From assembly GCA_025056255.1 (NCBI GenBank), contig JANWVT010000008.1, positions 1 through 64,000 of the forward strand: a stretch of 64,000 nt of DNA, read 5' to 3'. Shown here piece after piece: positions 24,850 to 34,211 of this stretch (its first letter is position 1; every line of letters begins with the position of its first letter). The notes beneath the pieces were generated by a model that worked only from the letters and a program-made list of their open reading frames with translations, was not told the DNA's origin and did no database searches. A program made the translations under genes and the position numbers. Source of the DNA: Bernardetiaceae bacterium (lineage in GTDB: Bacteria; Bacteroidota; Bacteroidia; Cytophagales; Thermoflexibacteraceae).

Positions 24850-26481
24850 TTAGTGTGTGCTGTGTAGCCCTTCTGCGGCGTATTGCATGGCTTCTTTCAC
24901 AAAACGAACAAATAAAGGATGTGGGCGTGCAACTGTGCTTTTTAACTCAGGGTGAAACTGTACGCCTATAAAATACCGGTGATTTTTCAGTTCGATAATT
25001 TCTACTAATTGAGAGTCGGGATTGACGCCGGAGGCAAACATACCCGCTTGCTCGAACAGGTCTAAGTAGGTGTTGTTGAACTCGTAGCGATGGCGGTGGC
25101 GTTCCTTAATTTTCAGTTCGCCATATACTTGATGTGCAATGCTGCCTTTTTTCAACTCGCAAGGATATGCTCCCAAGCGCATGGTTCCCCCCATTTGGGT
25201 GATGTTTTTTTGGTCTTCCATCATGCAGATAACCGGATGCGGCGTATGAGGATTCATTTCGGTGGAAGCAGCTCCTTCTAAATGTAACACATTGCGAGCA
25301 AATTCTACCACAGCGCATTGCATGCCCAAGCAAATACCAAAAAAGGGGATGTTGTGGACGCGGGCAAACTCTACTGCATTTATTTTTCCTTCAATACCGC
25401 GCTCCCCAAAGCCCGGCGCCACTAAAATGCCGTTGAGCTTGCTTAACACAGCTGATACTTCTTCTCTGTTAATGAGGCTTTCAGCCCGTATCCAATGTAG
25501 GTGGACTTTACACTCGTTGACCGCCCCTGCATGCACAAATGCTTCCGAAATAGACTTGTAAGCATCTTTCAGCTCTACATATTTGCCTACTAGCCCTATG
25601 TGCACTTCGCTGGTAGGGTTTTTTAGTTTACCTAAGAAGTGTTTCCACGCTTCAATGTCTGGCTTTTTGTCACGAGGTAGGCGCAACTTTTCAAGAACTA
25701 TTTCATCCAATCGTTCTTTGCGCATTAGCAGCGGCACGTCGTAAATGGTTTCAGCATCTAATGCTTCAATAACTGCATCTAAGCTGACATTGCAGAAAAG
25801 AGCAAGTTTTTTGCGGATTTCCAGCGGAATAGGATATTCAGAACGGCATGCCAAAATGTCGGGTTGGATGCCCGACTGTAATAACATTTTGACTGAGTGC
25901 TGGGTAGGTTTGGTTTTGAGCTCGCCAGCGGCTTTTAAATAAGGAATCAGAGTAAGGTGAATTACGATGGCATTTTCTGCTCCGAGTTCCCAGCGTGCTT
26001 GTCGCACGGCTTCAATGAACGGCAGCGACTCAATATCGCCTACGCAACCACCTATTTCGGTAATAATAACGTCGTACTTGCCTGTTTCACCCAGTAGATA
26101 AATGTTGCGCTTGATTTCGTCGGTAATGTGTGGTACTACTTGAACGGTTTTACCCAAATAAGCCCCTTCGCGTTCTTTGGTGATTACGTTGTTGTAAATC
26201 CGCCCCGTAGTAATGTTGTTTGCCTGCGAAGTAGGTACATCTAAGAAGCGTTCGTAATGCCCTAAGTCTAAGTCCGTTTCTGCGCCGTCTTCGGTTACGT
26301 AACATTCGCCATGCTCGTACGGATTGAGCGTGCCGGGGTCTATGTTGATGTATGGATCAAACTTTTGGATGGTGACGGAAAGCCCTCGTGCTTGCAACAA
26401 CTTAGCTAATGAAGCAGCAATGATACCCTTTCCCAAGGAAGAAGTGACGCCTCCCGTTACAAATATATACTTTGCAGCCAT
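24850..26481 (-). CDS. pyrG: CTP synthase
   Basis: CTP synthase aminates UTP using glutamine and ATP. The start is [11 protein letters not shown] (26481), because this is where the family begins and a promoter box TACCTTTG lies 19 bases upstream; an in-frame extension of 27 codons has no similarity. The 543-residue protein has the P-loop [10 protein letters not shown], the [10 protein letters not shown] segment, and a C-terminal glutamine amidotransferase domain with nucleophile Cys in [11 protein letters not shown] and the His-Glu pair in VQFHPE. yidC follows on the same strand 38 bases downstream. Confidence 0.96.
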   Translation of the reverse strand: MAAKYIFVTGGVTSSLGKGIIAASLAKLLQARGLSVTIQKFDPYINIDPGTLNPYEHGECYVTEDGAETDLDLGHYERFLDVPTSQANNITTGRIYNNVITKEREGAYLGKTVQVVPHITDEIKRNIYLLGETGKYDVIITEIGGCVGDIESLPFIEAVRQARWELGAENAIVIHLTLIPYLKAAGELKTKPTQHSVKMLLQSGIQPDILACRSEYPIPLEIRKKLALFCNVSLDAVIEALDAETIYDVPLLMRKERLDEIVLEKLRLPRDKKPDIEAWKHFLGKLKNPTSEVHIGLVGKYVELKDAYKSISEAFVHAGAVNECKVHLHWIRAESLINREEVSAVLSKLNGILVAPGFGERGIEGKINAVEFARVHNIPFFGICLGMQCAVVEFARNVLHLEGAASTEMNPHTPHPVICMMEDQKNITQMGGTMRLGAYPCELKKGSIAHQVYGELKIKERHRHRYEFNNTYLDLFEQAGMFASGVNPDSQLVEIIELKNHRYFIGVQFHPELKSTVARPHPLFVRFVKEAMQYAAEGLHSTH

Positions 26482-26499
26482 CGTGAGAAATAAACGCCG

Positions 26500-26507
26500 C
26501 AAAGGTA
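26500..26507 (-). promoter_or_regulatory. -7 promoter box of pyrG
   Basis: Minus-strand TACCTTTG fits TAnnTTTG and ends 19 bases before the pyrG ATG. No clear TTTG is seen at the ideal upstream spacing. It supports the shorter pyrG start. Confidence 0.5.
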
Positions 26508-26637
26508 AGCCATTTGTGGTGAAAAATTGATTGATTGGCTGCTTGCCTCTGCATTTTGACATTTGGGAGAGTAGCTGCTGGAATATAAAAAGGCATGAAG
26601 CATACGCTGCCCCATGCCAACAGTTTGTATTTGCAAA

Positions 26638-26922
26638 TTAATACTCAATTCGGAGAATAGCTGAAACAGGGATGACGCGCCCCCCTTTTAAACTGACGTA
26701 TTTATCATCCGACTGCCAAATAGTCGTTACAATTTGGCCGATTCGTCCATCTGCCATTTGGCAAATAATTTTTACTTTGTGCTGATAAATATTGCCGAGC
26801 GCAGTAGCTTTTTGTATTTGTGCCTTGCGGTCAGCGCGCAATCTGGGGTCTTGCAGAACATCGTGTTGAGCAAACAAATGTGGACTAACGAGTTCTTTTG
26901 CTAAAATGACAGTCGGATTCAT
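26638..26922 (-). CDS. Small conserved-looking protein, function unknown
   Basis: The 94-residue protein has no signal peptide or membrane helix. Its first half is helical (VLQDPRLRADRKAQIQKAT), and its second half looks like a small beta barrel, ending KYVSLKGGRVIPVSAILRIEY. The pattern of an inhibitor-like helix followed by an SH3-like beta domain recurs, as I recall, in unannotated Cytophagales proteins; no name can be given. It is a single gene, with a FNR-like palindrome about 110 bases upstream. Confidence 0.65.
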   Translation of the reverse strand: MNPTVILAKELVSPHLFAQHDVLQDPRLRADRKAQIQKATALGNIYQHKVKIICQMADGRIGQIVTTIWQSDDKYVSLKGGRVIPVSAILRIEY

Positions 26923-27030
26923 AACACTAATGGTTTAAGATGATAACTAAAACAGAGTACAAGAGAGTTGAACTACTAACCCTCAGGTAAAAGAGTAGCA
27001 AGGCTGCGTGCTTATGTTGAATCAATAGGT

Positions 27031-27050
27031 TCTGTAACAAAAGTTACAGA
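27031..27050 (-). promoter_or_regulatory. Perfect palindrome resembling a CRP/FNR-family site
   Basis: TCTGTAAC (27031-27038) and GTTACAGA (27043-27050) are separated by AAAA. The symmetry TGTAAC-N4-GTTACA is like binding sites of CRP/FNR-family regulators. It lies about 110 bases upstream of the 94-residue protein gene and 119 bases beyond the end of the DUF4249 gene. It could equally be a short hairpin. Regulator identity is not known. Confidence 0.35.
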
Positions 27051-27168
27051 AAAAGCCTTACAAAAGTTGCCTTTGTTTAGAAAAATTAACACTCAGCACC
27101 AGTATGTATTAGGTATGTCCTCGTTAGGAGCTAAGGCTTGCTATGTGCAGCTTGAGCTGCAAGTATGG

Positions 27169-28080
27169 CTATCTTTTTTTAGGCACAATCTTTTGTTTAA
27201 AAGAGCTTACCTCAGAAACGCAGAACCAGCCCAGCGCAGGCAGACTCGAATTAGCAGGGCTGATGATATTAGTACGCGTATTTTCAAGCGGTCTGGCAAA
27301 AAGTCCACTGTTGTTAATTTGATTTTCGGCTTGTTCCAAGAAAAGATAGGTAGGGCGATTAATTGACCAGATTTCTACGCGTACTTCGTCTCCTTCTTGG
27401 TAAGGGTCTTGGGGGTCGGTAATACGGGTCCGAATAGGCGGGATAAATATGAAACCATCTGAGCCTGCACCAGAGCCTCCTCGAACAGCGTTGAAAGCAT
27501 AATTAATCAATGTAGGTTTCGTGATAGGTTTGCCGTTTTTGTAGGCGCGAATCCAGTAGAAATCGTCTTGTCCGGGCAAATCTGAGCCATAGAATTGAGC
27601 ATAGTAGCCTTCTTTATTGTCACCAAAATTAGGTCGTTCGCGAAACTCATAGGTAATAGAGTCTACCTTAGTAGTGCGGTTCAATATTGAAGAAGCGGTG
27701 TAAACCTGTCCCTGATAAGTAACAGTAAGCCGAAAGTTGTCGCCTAGGTTGCCCAGTCGCTCGTTGCCTGCAGGTTGCCAGCGATATTCTCCATTTTGGC
27801 GAGTATCTGCAAAAACAAAGCGGCGATTTTGGGTAAGGTTTTCCACTACTACTTCTGCTCCTTGAACAGGTGGGACTGCGGTGTTAAAATAAGGATTGGT
27901 AGTAGTAAGGCGAATTACTTGTGGCGCGTTCTGGTTGGCAATAAAAGCATCTATGACTAATTGCGGACGAGAGGGGGCTAACTCTACACTGACAACATCT
28001 TCACAGGACGCCAAAACAACACAGATGAGTAGGAAGAAAAAAATACGATTAAGATTATTCTGTATCATTTTACTCAGCAT
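27169..28080 (-). CDS. DUF4249 family outer-surface lipoprotein
   Basis: The 303-residue protein has a lipoprotein signal with lipobox LASC. The conserved start of the mature part (CEDVVSVEL, then RPQLVIDAFI) is typical of DUF4249. Such proteins are found in Bacteroidetes, usually beside a TonB-dependent receptor, and probably take part in ligand capture at the outer membrane. Here no receptor is next to it, so its partner must lie elsewhere. Start may be the second Met (28068), which also gives a normal signal peptide. Confidence 0.8.
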   Translation of the reverse strand: MLSKMIQNNLNRIFFFLLICVVLASCEDVVSVELAPSRPQLVIDAFIANQNAPQVIRLTTTNPYFNTAVPPVQGAEVVVENLTQNRRFVFADTRQNGEYRWQPAGNERLGNLGDNFRLTVTYQGQVYTASSILNRTTKVDSITYEFRERPNFGDNKEGYYAQFYGSDLPGQDDFYWIRAYKNGKPITKPTLINYAFNAVRGGSGAGSDGFIFIPPIRTRITDPQDPYQEGDEVRVEIWSINRPTYLFLEQAENQINNSGLFARPLENTRTNIISPANSSLPALGWFCVSEVSSFKQKIVPKKR

Positions 28081-28130
28081 TTCGGATTTTCCATTAAGCT
28101 ACCTTTAAAACGAGAAAATGCTGAGAGTGT

Positions 28131-28547
28131 TTAATTGTGAATGTAAAGTTTTTTGATTTTGTTGATAGGTCCGGGACAGTATTGTTGGTGGCAAGCAATG
28201 CAAGAGTGTACTACTGTATTAAAATTTTCTATTTGATCGTCCCCATTTTGGTATAGTAAGTCTAAGGCTTGCAGAAAGCCGTTGGTAAATGGAGTAAAGT
28301 TCTCGTCTTTCACCTCAGGGTCGGTTGGTTGAGCAGTGTAAATAGCTTTAAATTTTTCTCTGAAGTCCTCAGGCAAGCGCTTTTCTAAGATAGCTTTGCG
28401 TATTGTTTCAGCGTCGTTGTACATGGTGCGCATAAGCAGCGCAAGTTCGCTGTCTTCGTGAGTGGTTAGTGGCTGTGGGCTAATAAAACCATAGCCCACA
28501 GCTGATAGGTAGCAAAGCAGCGCCGTTAAAAAATGTGAAGCTCTCAT
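28131..28547 (-). CDS. Exported mono-heme c-type cytochrome-like protein
   Basis: The start MRASHFLTALL (28547) gives a 138-residue protein with a signal peptide; the longer frame would run into the upstream gene. A single heme-binding motif C116-I-A-C119-H120 lies near the C-terminus, as in class II cytochromes (cytochrome c' type), where the preceding 90 residues form a helical bundle. An extra cysteine follows (QQYC). The gene begins four bases after the DUF4920 stop, so the two are surely cotranscribed. Electron partner is unknown. Confidence 0.75.
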   Translation of the reverse strand: MRASHFLTALLCYLSAVGYGFISPQPLTTHEDSELALLMRTMYNDAETIRKAILEKRLPEDFREKFKAIYTAQPTDPEVKDENFTPFTNGFLQALDLLYQNGDDQIENFNTVVHSCIACHQQYCPGPINKIKKLYIHN

Positions 28548-28551
28548 CGGT

Positions 28552-29031
28552 TTAATTACTTTTTTTGTATCCTTTGATGATAACGCCACTGGCTTCAAAA
28601 GTAATTTCTTCCTTAGGAGCTGTAATGTTGGCAATTTCCTCTTTGCTTTTGCCAGCATCTTGTGCGTAGTGGCGCAATTCTTCTACTGTGCGGATTTCTT
28701 TGCGAGCAACTCCTTCAAATACTGCTTCTAAACCTTCGGCACCACTTTTAGGAACAAAAAAGCCATAGTCTTTAAAACGCACGGTCATGGTTTGGTTATT
28801 ACCAATATCAATGGTCATCCAGCAGCCTTTTTTAAGGCAAGTTTGTACAATTTTGCCCTTGAGTTTCAAAGGGGCTTCGCTCTTGCCTTGCATGAAAGCT
28901 ACGACCTGCTCGGCTGGGAGGGCACCCTCTTCTGAAATTTTATCGCCGTAGTAGCTTACGTCTTGGGCAAATAGCTGCGGGGAGCAAAAAGCAGCACAGG
29001 TAAACAATATTGCTAACAGTGTGTGTTTCAT
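28552..29031 (-). CDS. DUF4920 family periplasmic protein
   Basis: The 159-residue protein has a clear signal peptide (cleavage after LFAQ, about residue 22). The core VQTCLKKGCWMTID, with two conserved cysteines, and the FKDYGFFVPK segment are diagnostic of DUF4920, an OB-fold-like family of Bacteroidetes. The cysteine pair suggests metal or redox chemistry, which would fit the CxxCH cytochrome four bases downstream; this is inference. A secreted protein of unknown function lies just upstream on the same strand. Confidence 0.82.
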   Translation of the reverse strand: MKHTLLAILFTCAAFCSPQLFAQDVSYYGDKISEEGALPAEQVVAFMQGKSEAPLKLKGKIVQTCLKKGCWMTIDIGNNQTMTVRFKDYGFFVPKSGAEGLEAVFEGVARKEIRTVEELRHYAQDAGKSKEEIANITAPKEEITFEASGVIIKGYKKSN

Positions 29032-29059
29032 ATTTTTTAGTAGCTAAGCATCAGCAAAG

Positions 29060-29794
29060 TTAATTGCGGTTGCTGTATTTGTTGCGCAACTCAGCAATTT
29101 GTTTCATTTTCAGGTCTAACAAAGCTGCGTCTTGGTCTTCTACCCACTTGGTTAGGGGATATTTGTTATCGGGGTGTTTTTCGTGATAATAAACATATTG
29201 TATGTTGAACTCTTTAAAAATTTGCTCATAAAGCGATTCTATCATGGCAAAGTTTGCTTTGGGATTGCTTTTGAGCCGTTTTAGTTCTTCGTTTTCTTGT
29301 AAGATAACAGCTTCCATGCCTGCAAACTCAGCTTTCACTACTCCTGATTTTCCTTTTTTAGCGCTTTCCTTGGCTTTTTTAATAGCATCCATCATTTCAA
29401 GAAAGGCATACTCATCAATGAAAAAGTCAGCGGAGCGAAACTCAGGTTTAATAACAAAACCGATAATGCTTTCATTATTTGCCAAGTGGCGCAGCATGAG
29501 TTGCTGTTTCCAGTGGCTAATGGTTTCCATGTCGCGAATGGTCATGTCTTTCCAACTTTTACCATAATACTCTACCCATAAGGAAGAGTCTAACGGATTT
29601 TTCATGAGTTGTTTCCAGACGTCGGGTATCTTGCGTGGGTCGTTAATCCAGTCAGTAGTACGGGCGCCTTGGCTCACGTTGCTAGCGTTCAGGTCTTGTG
29701 CTGTTGCTAGTGGCACAAGGTAAAAATAGGAATATAGTATTATCGCCACATATGGCAAAACAATTAATAAGCGGGATGGAGATAACAAACGCAT
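29060..29794 (-). CDS. Secreted or membrane-anchored protein, function unknown
   Basis: I do not recognise this 244-residue protein. Start is the ATG at 29794, since the only earlier option is a TTG three codons upstream. Residues about 10-30 form a hydrophobic signal or anchor ending LATAQ. The rest is mostly helical and charged; VWKQLMKNPLDSSLWVEYYG, DMETISHWKQQLMLRHL and NIQYVYYHEKHPDNKYP are distinctive. It lies 28 bases before the DUF4920 gene and may form a three-gene periplasmic unit with it and the cytochrome. Confidence 0.65.
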   Translation of the reverse strand: MRLLSPSRLLIVLPYVAIILYSYFYLVPLATAQDLNASNVSQGARTTDWINDPRKIPDVWKQLMKNPLDSSLWVEYYGKSWKDMTIRDMETISHWKQQLMLRHLANNESIIGFVIKPEFRSADFFIDEYAFLEMMDAIKKAKESAKKGKSGVVKAEFAGMEAVILQENEELKRLKSNPKANFAMIESLYEQIFKEFNIQYVYYHEKHPDNKYPLTKWVEDQDAALLDLKMKQIAELRNKYSNRN

Positions 29795-29836
29795 AATATT
29801 CAAAACTTTTGTTGTTAAACATTACAATTATTATGC

Positions 29837-31171
29837 CTATGAGTTGCTGGGGTTAGAATTACTGTCGTGCACAAACAAGGTGATAATAGCGGCTATACAT
29901 AACAAGCTTCCTCCTACAGTAACAGCGGCAATTCGGTCGTTGTTCAACCAAGTTTCCATAACCTTGCCAAAAAATAGCGATGCAATAATTTCTGGGAGTA
30001 CAATAAAAAAGTTAAAAATACCCATGTAAATACCTGTTTTCTCAGGTGGTAAGTGGCGCACCAACATGGCATAGGGCATTGCCAAAATACTTGCCCAGGC
30101 AATTCCTACGCCGGTCATTGAAAGGAGCAGTTCGTAGCGAGTGGAAGCAAAGCCTACGTACCATAAACCGGCTGCACCTGCCAACAGGCACACTGCATGA
30201 GTAAACTTACGGCCAATGCGATTGGCAATAGCCGGCAGCAGAGGCGAAAACAAAAAGGTAATTAACGAGTAGAAAGCAAAGCAAATACCTGCCCAAGCTA
30301 TACCTTCTGCATACTGCGGCGATTGTGTGTCGGTAGCGCCAAAAATATTTCTAGCTACTGCCACCGAAAAATAAAACCACATTAGAAACAGCCCGGGCCA
30401 GGTACAAAATTGTACCAATGCCAGTTGACGCATTACTTTGGGCATATTCCAAATATGAGAAAAAATTTCTGTCACGCCATGCCAAAAGCCTCTTTGTGCG
30501 GCTTGTTGCGCTTTAAATGCTTGTATGTCGTCGGGGGGATATTCGCGAGTAGTTAAAATGGTGTAAAGAACAGCAAAAAAGAACGCGCCTGCTCCCAGAT
30601 AAAAAGAAATTCGCACAGTAGCAGGGATACTGCCTGCTGTGTGAGCATCGGCAATATGGAACCAATTTTCTAACATCCAAGGCAGGGCAGAGGCTATTAC
30701 GGCTCCTAAGCCAATAAAGAAACTTTGCATGGCGTATCCTTGTGTTTGTTGAGCAGGGGGGAGCATATCGGCTACGAAAGCGCGGAAAGGTTCCATGCTG
30801 ATGTTAATAGAAGCATCTAACACCCACAGCAAGCCAGCAGCCATCCATAGGGCAGATGAATTGGGCATAAGAACCAGTGCAATAGAGGATAGGATAGCAC
30901 CTGTGAGAAAGTATGGCTTGCGTCGTCCTAATGATGTCCATGTGCGGTCGGAGAGGTAGCCAATAATAGGTTGTACAATTAAGCCAGTGAGCGGAGCTGC
31001 CAGCCACAGCATGGGAATATTTTCAGGTTGTGCTCCTAAATACTCGTAAATGGCGCTCATATTGGCCATTTGTAATGCCCAGCCAAATTGGATTCCTAAA
31101 AAGCCAAAGCTCATGTTCCATATCTGAAAAAAGCTGAGAACAGGTTTTTCTTTCTGTAAAGTTGTCAGCAT
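29837..31171 (-). CDS. MFS sugar transporter, SLC45/maltose-type
   Basis: The 444-residue protein has twelve predicted membrane helices. The loop DRTWTSLGRRKPYFLTGAIL is the MFS motif A region in the form seen in SLC45-like carriers, which move sucrose, maltose or similar glucosides with protons. In Bacteroidetes such genes often occur near maltose phosphorylase or amylase genes. A GH13 amylase lies about 8 kb away, not adjacent. The substrate is thus an inference. A strong hairpin upstream separates it from the YtxH-queA group. Confidence 0.8.
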   Translation of the reverse strand: MLTTLQKEKPVLSFFQIWNMSFGFLGIQFGWALQMANMSAIYEYLGAQPENIPMLWLAAPLTGLIVQPIIGYLSDRTWTSLGRRKPYFLTGAILSSIALVLMPNSSALWMAAGLLWVLDASINISMEPFRAFVADMLPPAQQTQGYAMQSFFIGLGAVIASALPWMLENWFHIADAHTAGSIPATVRISFYLGAGAFFFAVLYTILTTREYPPDDIQAFKAQQAAQRGFWHGVTEIFSHIWNMPKVMRQLALVQFCTWPGLFLMWFYFSVAVARNIFGATDTQSPQYAEGIAWAGICFAFYSLITFLFSPLLPAIANRIGRKFTHAVCLLAGAAGLWYVGFASTRYELLLSMTGVGIAWASILAMPYAMLVRHLPPEKTGIYMGIFNFFIVLPEIIASLFFGKVMETWLNNDRIAAVTVGGSLLCIAAIITLFVHDSNSNPSNS

Positions 31172-31228
31172 CGGTCTTCATTTTGGAGCACAATATAACA
31201 CAATCCGCTGCTGTTTTTCAAACACATA

Positions 31229-31262
31229 AGCCTTGCAAGTTCTTAGAACTGCTTGCAAGGCT
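31229..31262 (-). terminator. Terminator after the YtxH gene
   Basis: AGCCTTGCAAG (31229-31239) pairs perfectly with CTTGCAAGGCT (31252-31262) over a 12-base loop. On the minus strand a T-rich stretch (TTATGTGTTTG) follows. It lies 28 bases after the YtxH stop, ahead of the transporter gene. Confidence 0.65.
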
Positions 31263-31290
31263 CATACTCGCTTATAATCGAAGTTGTGTG

Positions 31291-31620
31291 TTATGCCTTG
31301 TCGGTAATTTCTGCCTTTTTGCCATTTGCAGCAAGGGTTTCCTTGGCACTGGCTATTAGGCTTTCAGCAAACTTAGTGAGTTTGTGTTTGCTGGCTTCTA
31401 ATTGTTCGTCTAATTCTTTTTTCAACTCAGAAGATTTGCGAGCAATTTCTTTTTTGAGCTCAGCAGCCTTTTCTTCCATATCTTTACGCAAGCGCAAAGA
31501 GCCCTCTGTAATGCGCTCACGGGTTTTCTCACCTTTGTCAGGAGCTAACAGCACACCTGCTAATGCACCAATAGCTACACCTGCCATTAGGGCTAACAAA
31601 TTGCTTTCTAATTTTCGCAT
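31291..31620 (-). CDS. YtxH domain protein
   Basis: Start is MRKLESN (31620); eight more in-frame codons upstream lack family similarity. The 109-residue protein has one N-terminal membrane segment with the glycine-rich LMAGVAIGALAGVLLAPDKG that defines YtxH, followed by a long Lys/Glu coiled coil. YtxH proteins are general-stress proteins of unknown mechanism. It lies 69 bases after queA on the same strand, with a terminator beyond it. The 157-residue protein at 4334 has a similar helical composition but no membrane segment. Confidence 0.82.
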   Translation of the reverse strand: MRKLESNLLALMAGVAIGALAGVLLAPDKGEKTRERITEGSLRLRKDMEEKAAELKKEIARKSSELKKELDEQLEASKHKLTKFAESLIASAKETLAANGKKAEITDKA

Positions 31621-31689
31621 ATTACAGTGTAGTTTAGTTAACAAAACATCATTTGATACGCAGAAACAGCCAACAAGGTTACAAATATG

Positions 31690-32736
31690 TTAGATAATTA
31701 GCATGGCATCGCCATAAGTGAGAAACCGATAACGTTCTTTAATAGCTGTTTCATAAGCACTCATAATGAGTTCATATCCTCCAAAAGCACAAGCCATCAT
31801 TAGTAAGGTGGACATGGGCTTGTGAAAGTTGGTCACCAATGCCGAGCAAATTTTAAAGTCATAGGGGGGGAAAATAAATTTGTCTGTCCATCCTTTGCTT
31901 GGTTTGAGCCTTCCGCTGGCAGAGACCGATGTTTCTAAGGCACGCATAGAAGTAGCGCCAATAGCGCACACTTTACACCGATTGTCTAGGGCTTGGTTTA
32001 CTGCTTGGGCTGTTTGTTCGCTTACTTCGTATTGTTCAGAGTCTGTTTTGTGTTTAGTTAGGTCTTCTACGTCTACTTCCCGGAATGTTCCTAAGCCTAC
32101 GTGCAAGGTAATAGGCTCTATGTTGATACCTTTGAGTTGTAAGCGTCGAATAAGCTGCGGGGTAAAATGCAACCCTGCTGTGGGAGCTGCTACTGCTCCT
32201 ACGTGTTGGGCAAAAATAGTTTGGAAGCGCTCGTTGTCAATCGGTTCATTGTCGCGTCCAATGTCGCGTGGGATAGGCATTTCGCCCAACTCGTTGATAG
32301 TTTTGTAGAAATCTTGTGTGGTGCCATCAAATAAAAAGCGAATGGTACGCCCGCGCGAGGTAGTGTTGTCTATTACCTCAGCAACCAGTTCGCCATCGCC
32401 GAAATAAAGTTTGTTGCCTACGCGAATTTTGCGGGCAGGATCTACCAGTACGTCCCACAAATGAGCCTCTGGGTTGAGCTCGCGCAATAAGAAAACTTCT
32501 ATTTTGGCACCGGTTTTTTCTTTGTTGCCATATAAGCGGGCAGGAAAAACCTTTGTGTTGTTTATCACCATCACATCCCCTTCATTGAAGTAGTGGATGA
32601 TGTCTTTAAATTGTTTATGTTCAATTTGCCCTGTTTTGCGATGCACTACCATAAGCCGCGATTCATCGCGATTTTCTGCCGGATACTTGGCAATAGCATC
32701 ATCGGGTAAGTCAAATTTAAAGGCAGATAACTTCAT
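31690..32736 (-). CDS. queA: S-adenosylmethionine:tRNA ribosyltransferase-isomerase
   Basis: QueA transfers and rearranges the ribosyl part of AdoMet to preQ1-tRNA, making epoxyqueuosine at tRNA position 34. The 348-residue protein has the expected N-terminus ([20 protein letters not shown]), then [28 protein letters not shown] and [13 protein letters not shown], all diagnostic. Length is normal. The tRNA-Tyr in this window has a GUA anticodon and is a likely queuosine substrate. The YtxH gene follows. Confidence 0.95.
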   Translation of the reverse strand: MKLSAFKFDLPDDAIAKYPAENRDESRLMVVHRKTGQIEHKQFKDIIHYFNEGDVMVINNTKVFPARLYGNKEKTGAKIEVFLLRELNPEAHLWDVLVDPARKIRVGNKLYFGDGELVAEVIDNTTSRGRTIRFLFDGTTQDFYKTINELGEMPIPRDIGRDNEPIDNERFQTIFAQHVGAVAAPTAGLHFTPQLIRRLQLKGINIEPITLHVGLGTFREVDVEDLTKHKTDSEQYEVSEQTAQAVNQALDNRCKVCAIGATSMRALETSVSASGRLKPSKGWTDKFIFPPYDFKICSALVTNFHKPMSTLLMMACAFGGYELIMSAYETAIKERYRFLTYGDAMLII

Positions 32737-32784
32737 ATATCAAGAAAAGCTTTGCGTAGGTTGTCAATAGCAAAAAACAGTTTA

Positions 32785-34149
32785 TTACTGTGAAAGTTCC
32801 GTATAGAAAAGTTGTAGCCGCATCCGCTCTGCCTGAATAGGTGCTTGTGGGTCGCCTACCATGAGCAGGTTACCCGGTGCAGTGTTGAGCAAGCTCATTA
32901 GTAACACGCCATGATTGAGCGTGCGTCCGTCTAAAAGGCGCTGCACATAGGTAGTGATATCCATGTCGGGGTAGGTGCGTCCGGCTTCTACATAGTTTCT
33001 TTCCATGCGCACATTAGGGTTTCTTTCTTCGGGCACGAAAATCGGTAAGCCAGAAGAGTTGCGCACCAACCTACCGTTAGGGTCTGAAATGCCTAACATA
33101 AGCGTAGGGGGCAGCGGAGCATTAATTTTGCCAGCGGCTTGGAAGTTGCGCTCTGAAGGGTGGAAAGACAGCAAAGCGCGATTGACCATGATGCGTTTAT
33201 TGGGTTTGAGCAGGGCTCTTAAATGCGGTATTTCTATGCGTGTAGCAATACCCATGCCGCTGTGTATGTAGCCTAAGTTGCCAAGTTGCCAAGTTGGGAT
33301 ACTGCGGCGAGCAGGCAGTCCGGCTAACAATCTGCCTTTGCTAAAATCGGCTTGCAGACGGGTGAAAGCACTGCCGTCGCGAAGAACGAGTTGGTTGAAT
33401 GCATCTCTTGCCGGATTGTAGAAGAAAAAGTTGTGCGATTTGGAAACCGTGTCGCTTGGGTCGTTGCGGTAAAACAACGCCATGCGCGATTGAATCAGGT
33501 CGAAGCCAAACAAAGCAGCATTGTCAGGTCCTTCGGCGGCAAGGCGCAATCCTTTAAAATATTGCTCAAAATTGGTTTGGTTAGCCAGTTCTGCACGTCC
33601 TTCTTTGCTAATGAGGTCGCGTGCAAAAGCATTGCTCAACCTTATGCGCATAGAGCTACGATTGCGCGGCAAACGGTAGGTAAACCTACCTAGTTCTTCG
33701 CCGAAGGGCATGCGGTCGAATGCGTAGTATTTGCGTGCCGTGTCTGGCGAGGCTGTTAGGCGATTTACCACAATGGTTTGAGCCATAGTGGTGTCGCCAT
33801 ATTGGTAGTTGTAGTCTAAAATGAGTACTAAGGAATCGAAAATAACAGTGCTGTTGCCTGCGGTAGTAAAACGCAGCGAGTCGCGCGGGAGAAGTACTTT
33901 GAAAAACGATTCGGCACGCAAAGTACCTACATCGGCATCTGCTATGCTACCTACTAAAATGAAGTTGTTAGTTTGTAAAGAGTCTAACAATTGTACGCTG
34001 GTACGCAGCGTGAGCGTATCGGTGTACAGCGTATTGACAAGCTCTGCTTGCCGGATGTTGAGCGTAAGGTCAAAACTTTCGTCGCAGGCAGTCAGTGTGC
34101 CAAGTGCAACAACAAGCAGCAAACCCCACCGTTTCAGAAGGGATAGCAT
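32785..34149 (-). CDS. DUF4270 family lipoprotein
   Basis: The 454-residue protein has a lipoprotein signal with lipobox LTAC (Cys22). The mature start (CDESFDLTLNIRQAE) and the segment FDSLVLILDYNYQYGDT are typical of DUF4270, a large family confined to Bacteroidetes and predicted to be exported beta-rich proteins. It follows the GT5-like gene on the same strand, an order kept in many members of the phylum, but has its own -7 box (TATCTTTG, 34181-34188). Function is unknown. Confidence 0.83.
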   Translation of the reverse strand: MLSLLKRWGLLLVVALGTLTACDESFDLTLNIRQAELVNTLYTDTLTLRTSVQLLDSLQTNNFILVGSIADADVGTLRAESFFKVLLPRDSLRFTTAGNSTVIFDSLVLILDYNYQYGDTTMAQTIVVNRLTASPDTARKYYAFDRMPFGEELGRFTYRLPRNRSSMRIRLSNAFARDLISKEGRAELANQTNFEQYFKGLRLAAEGPDNAALFGFDLIQSRMALFYRNDPSDTVSKSHNFFFYNPARDAFNQLVLRDGSAFTRLQADFSKGRLLAGLPARRSIPTWQLGNLGYIHSGMGIATRIEIPHLRALLKPNKRIMVNRALLSFHPSERNFQAAGKINAPLPPTLMLGISDPNGRLVRNSSGLPIFVPEERNPNVRMERNYVEAGRTYPDMDITTYVQRLLDGRTLNHGVLLMSLLNTAPGNLLMVGDPQAPIQAERMRLQLFYTELSQ

Positions 34150-34180
34150 ATAGCAACAGTAATGAAAGTTAAAATGCCTG

Positions 34181-34211
34181 CAAAGATATAATCAATTAGC
34201 AGATGAGCAAT
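34181..34211 (-). promoter_or_regulatory. Promoter of the DUF4270 gene
   Basis: Minus-strand TATCTTTG (34181-34188) with ATTG 19 bases upstream (34208-34211) fits the Bacteroidetes promoter pattern. It overlaps the end of the GT5-like gene. Confidence 0.45.
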
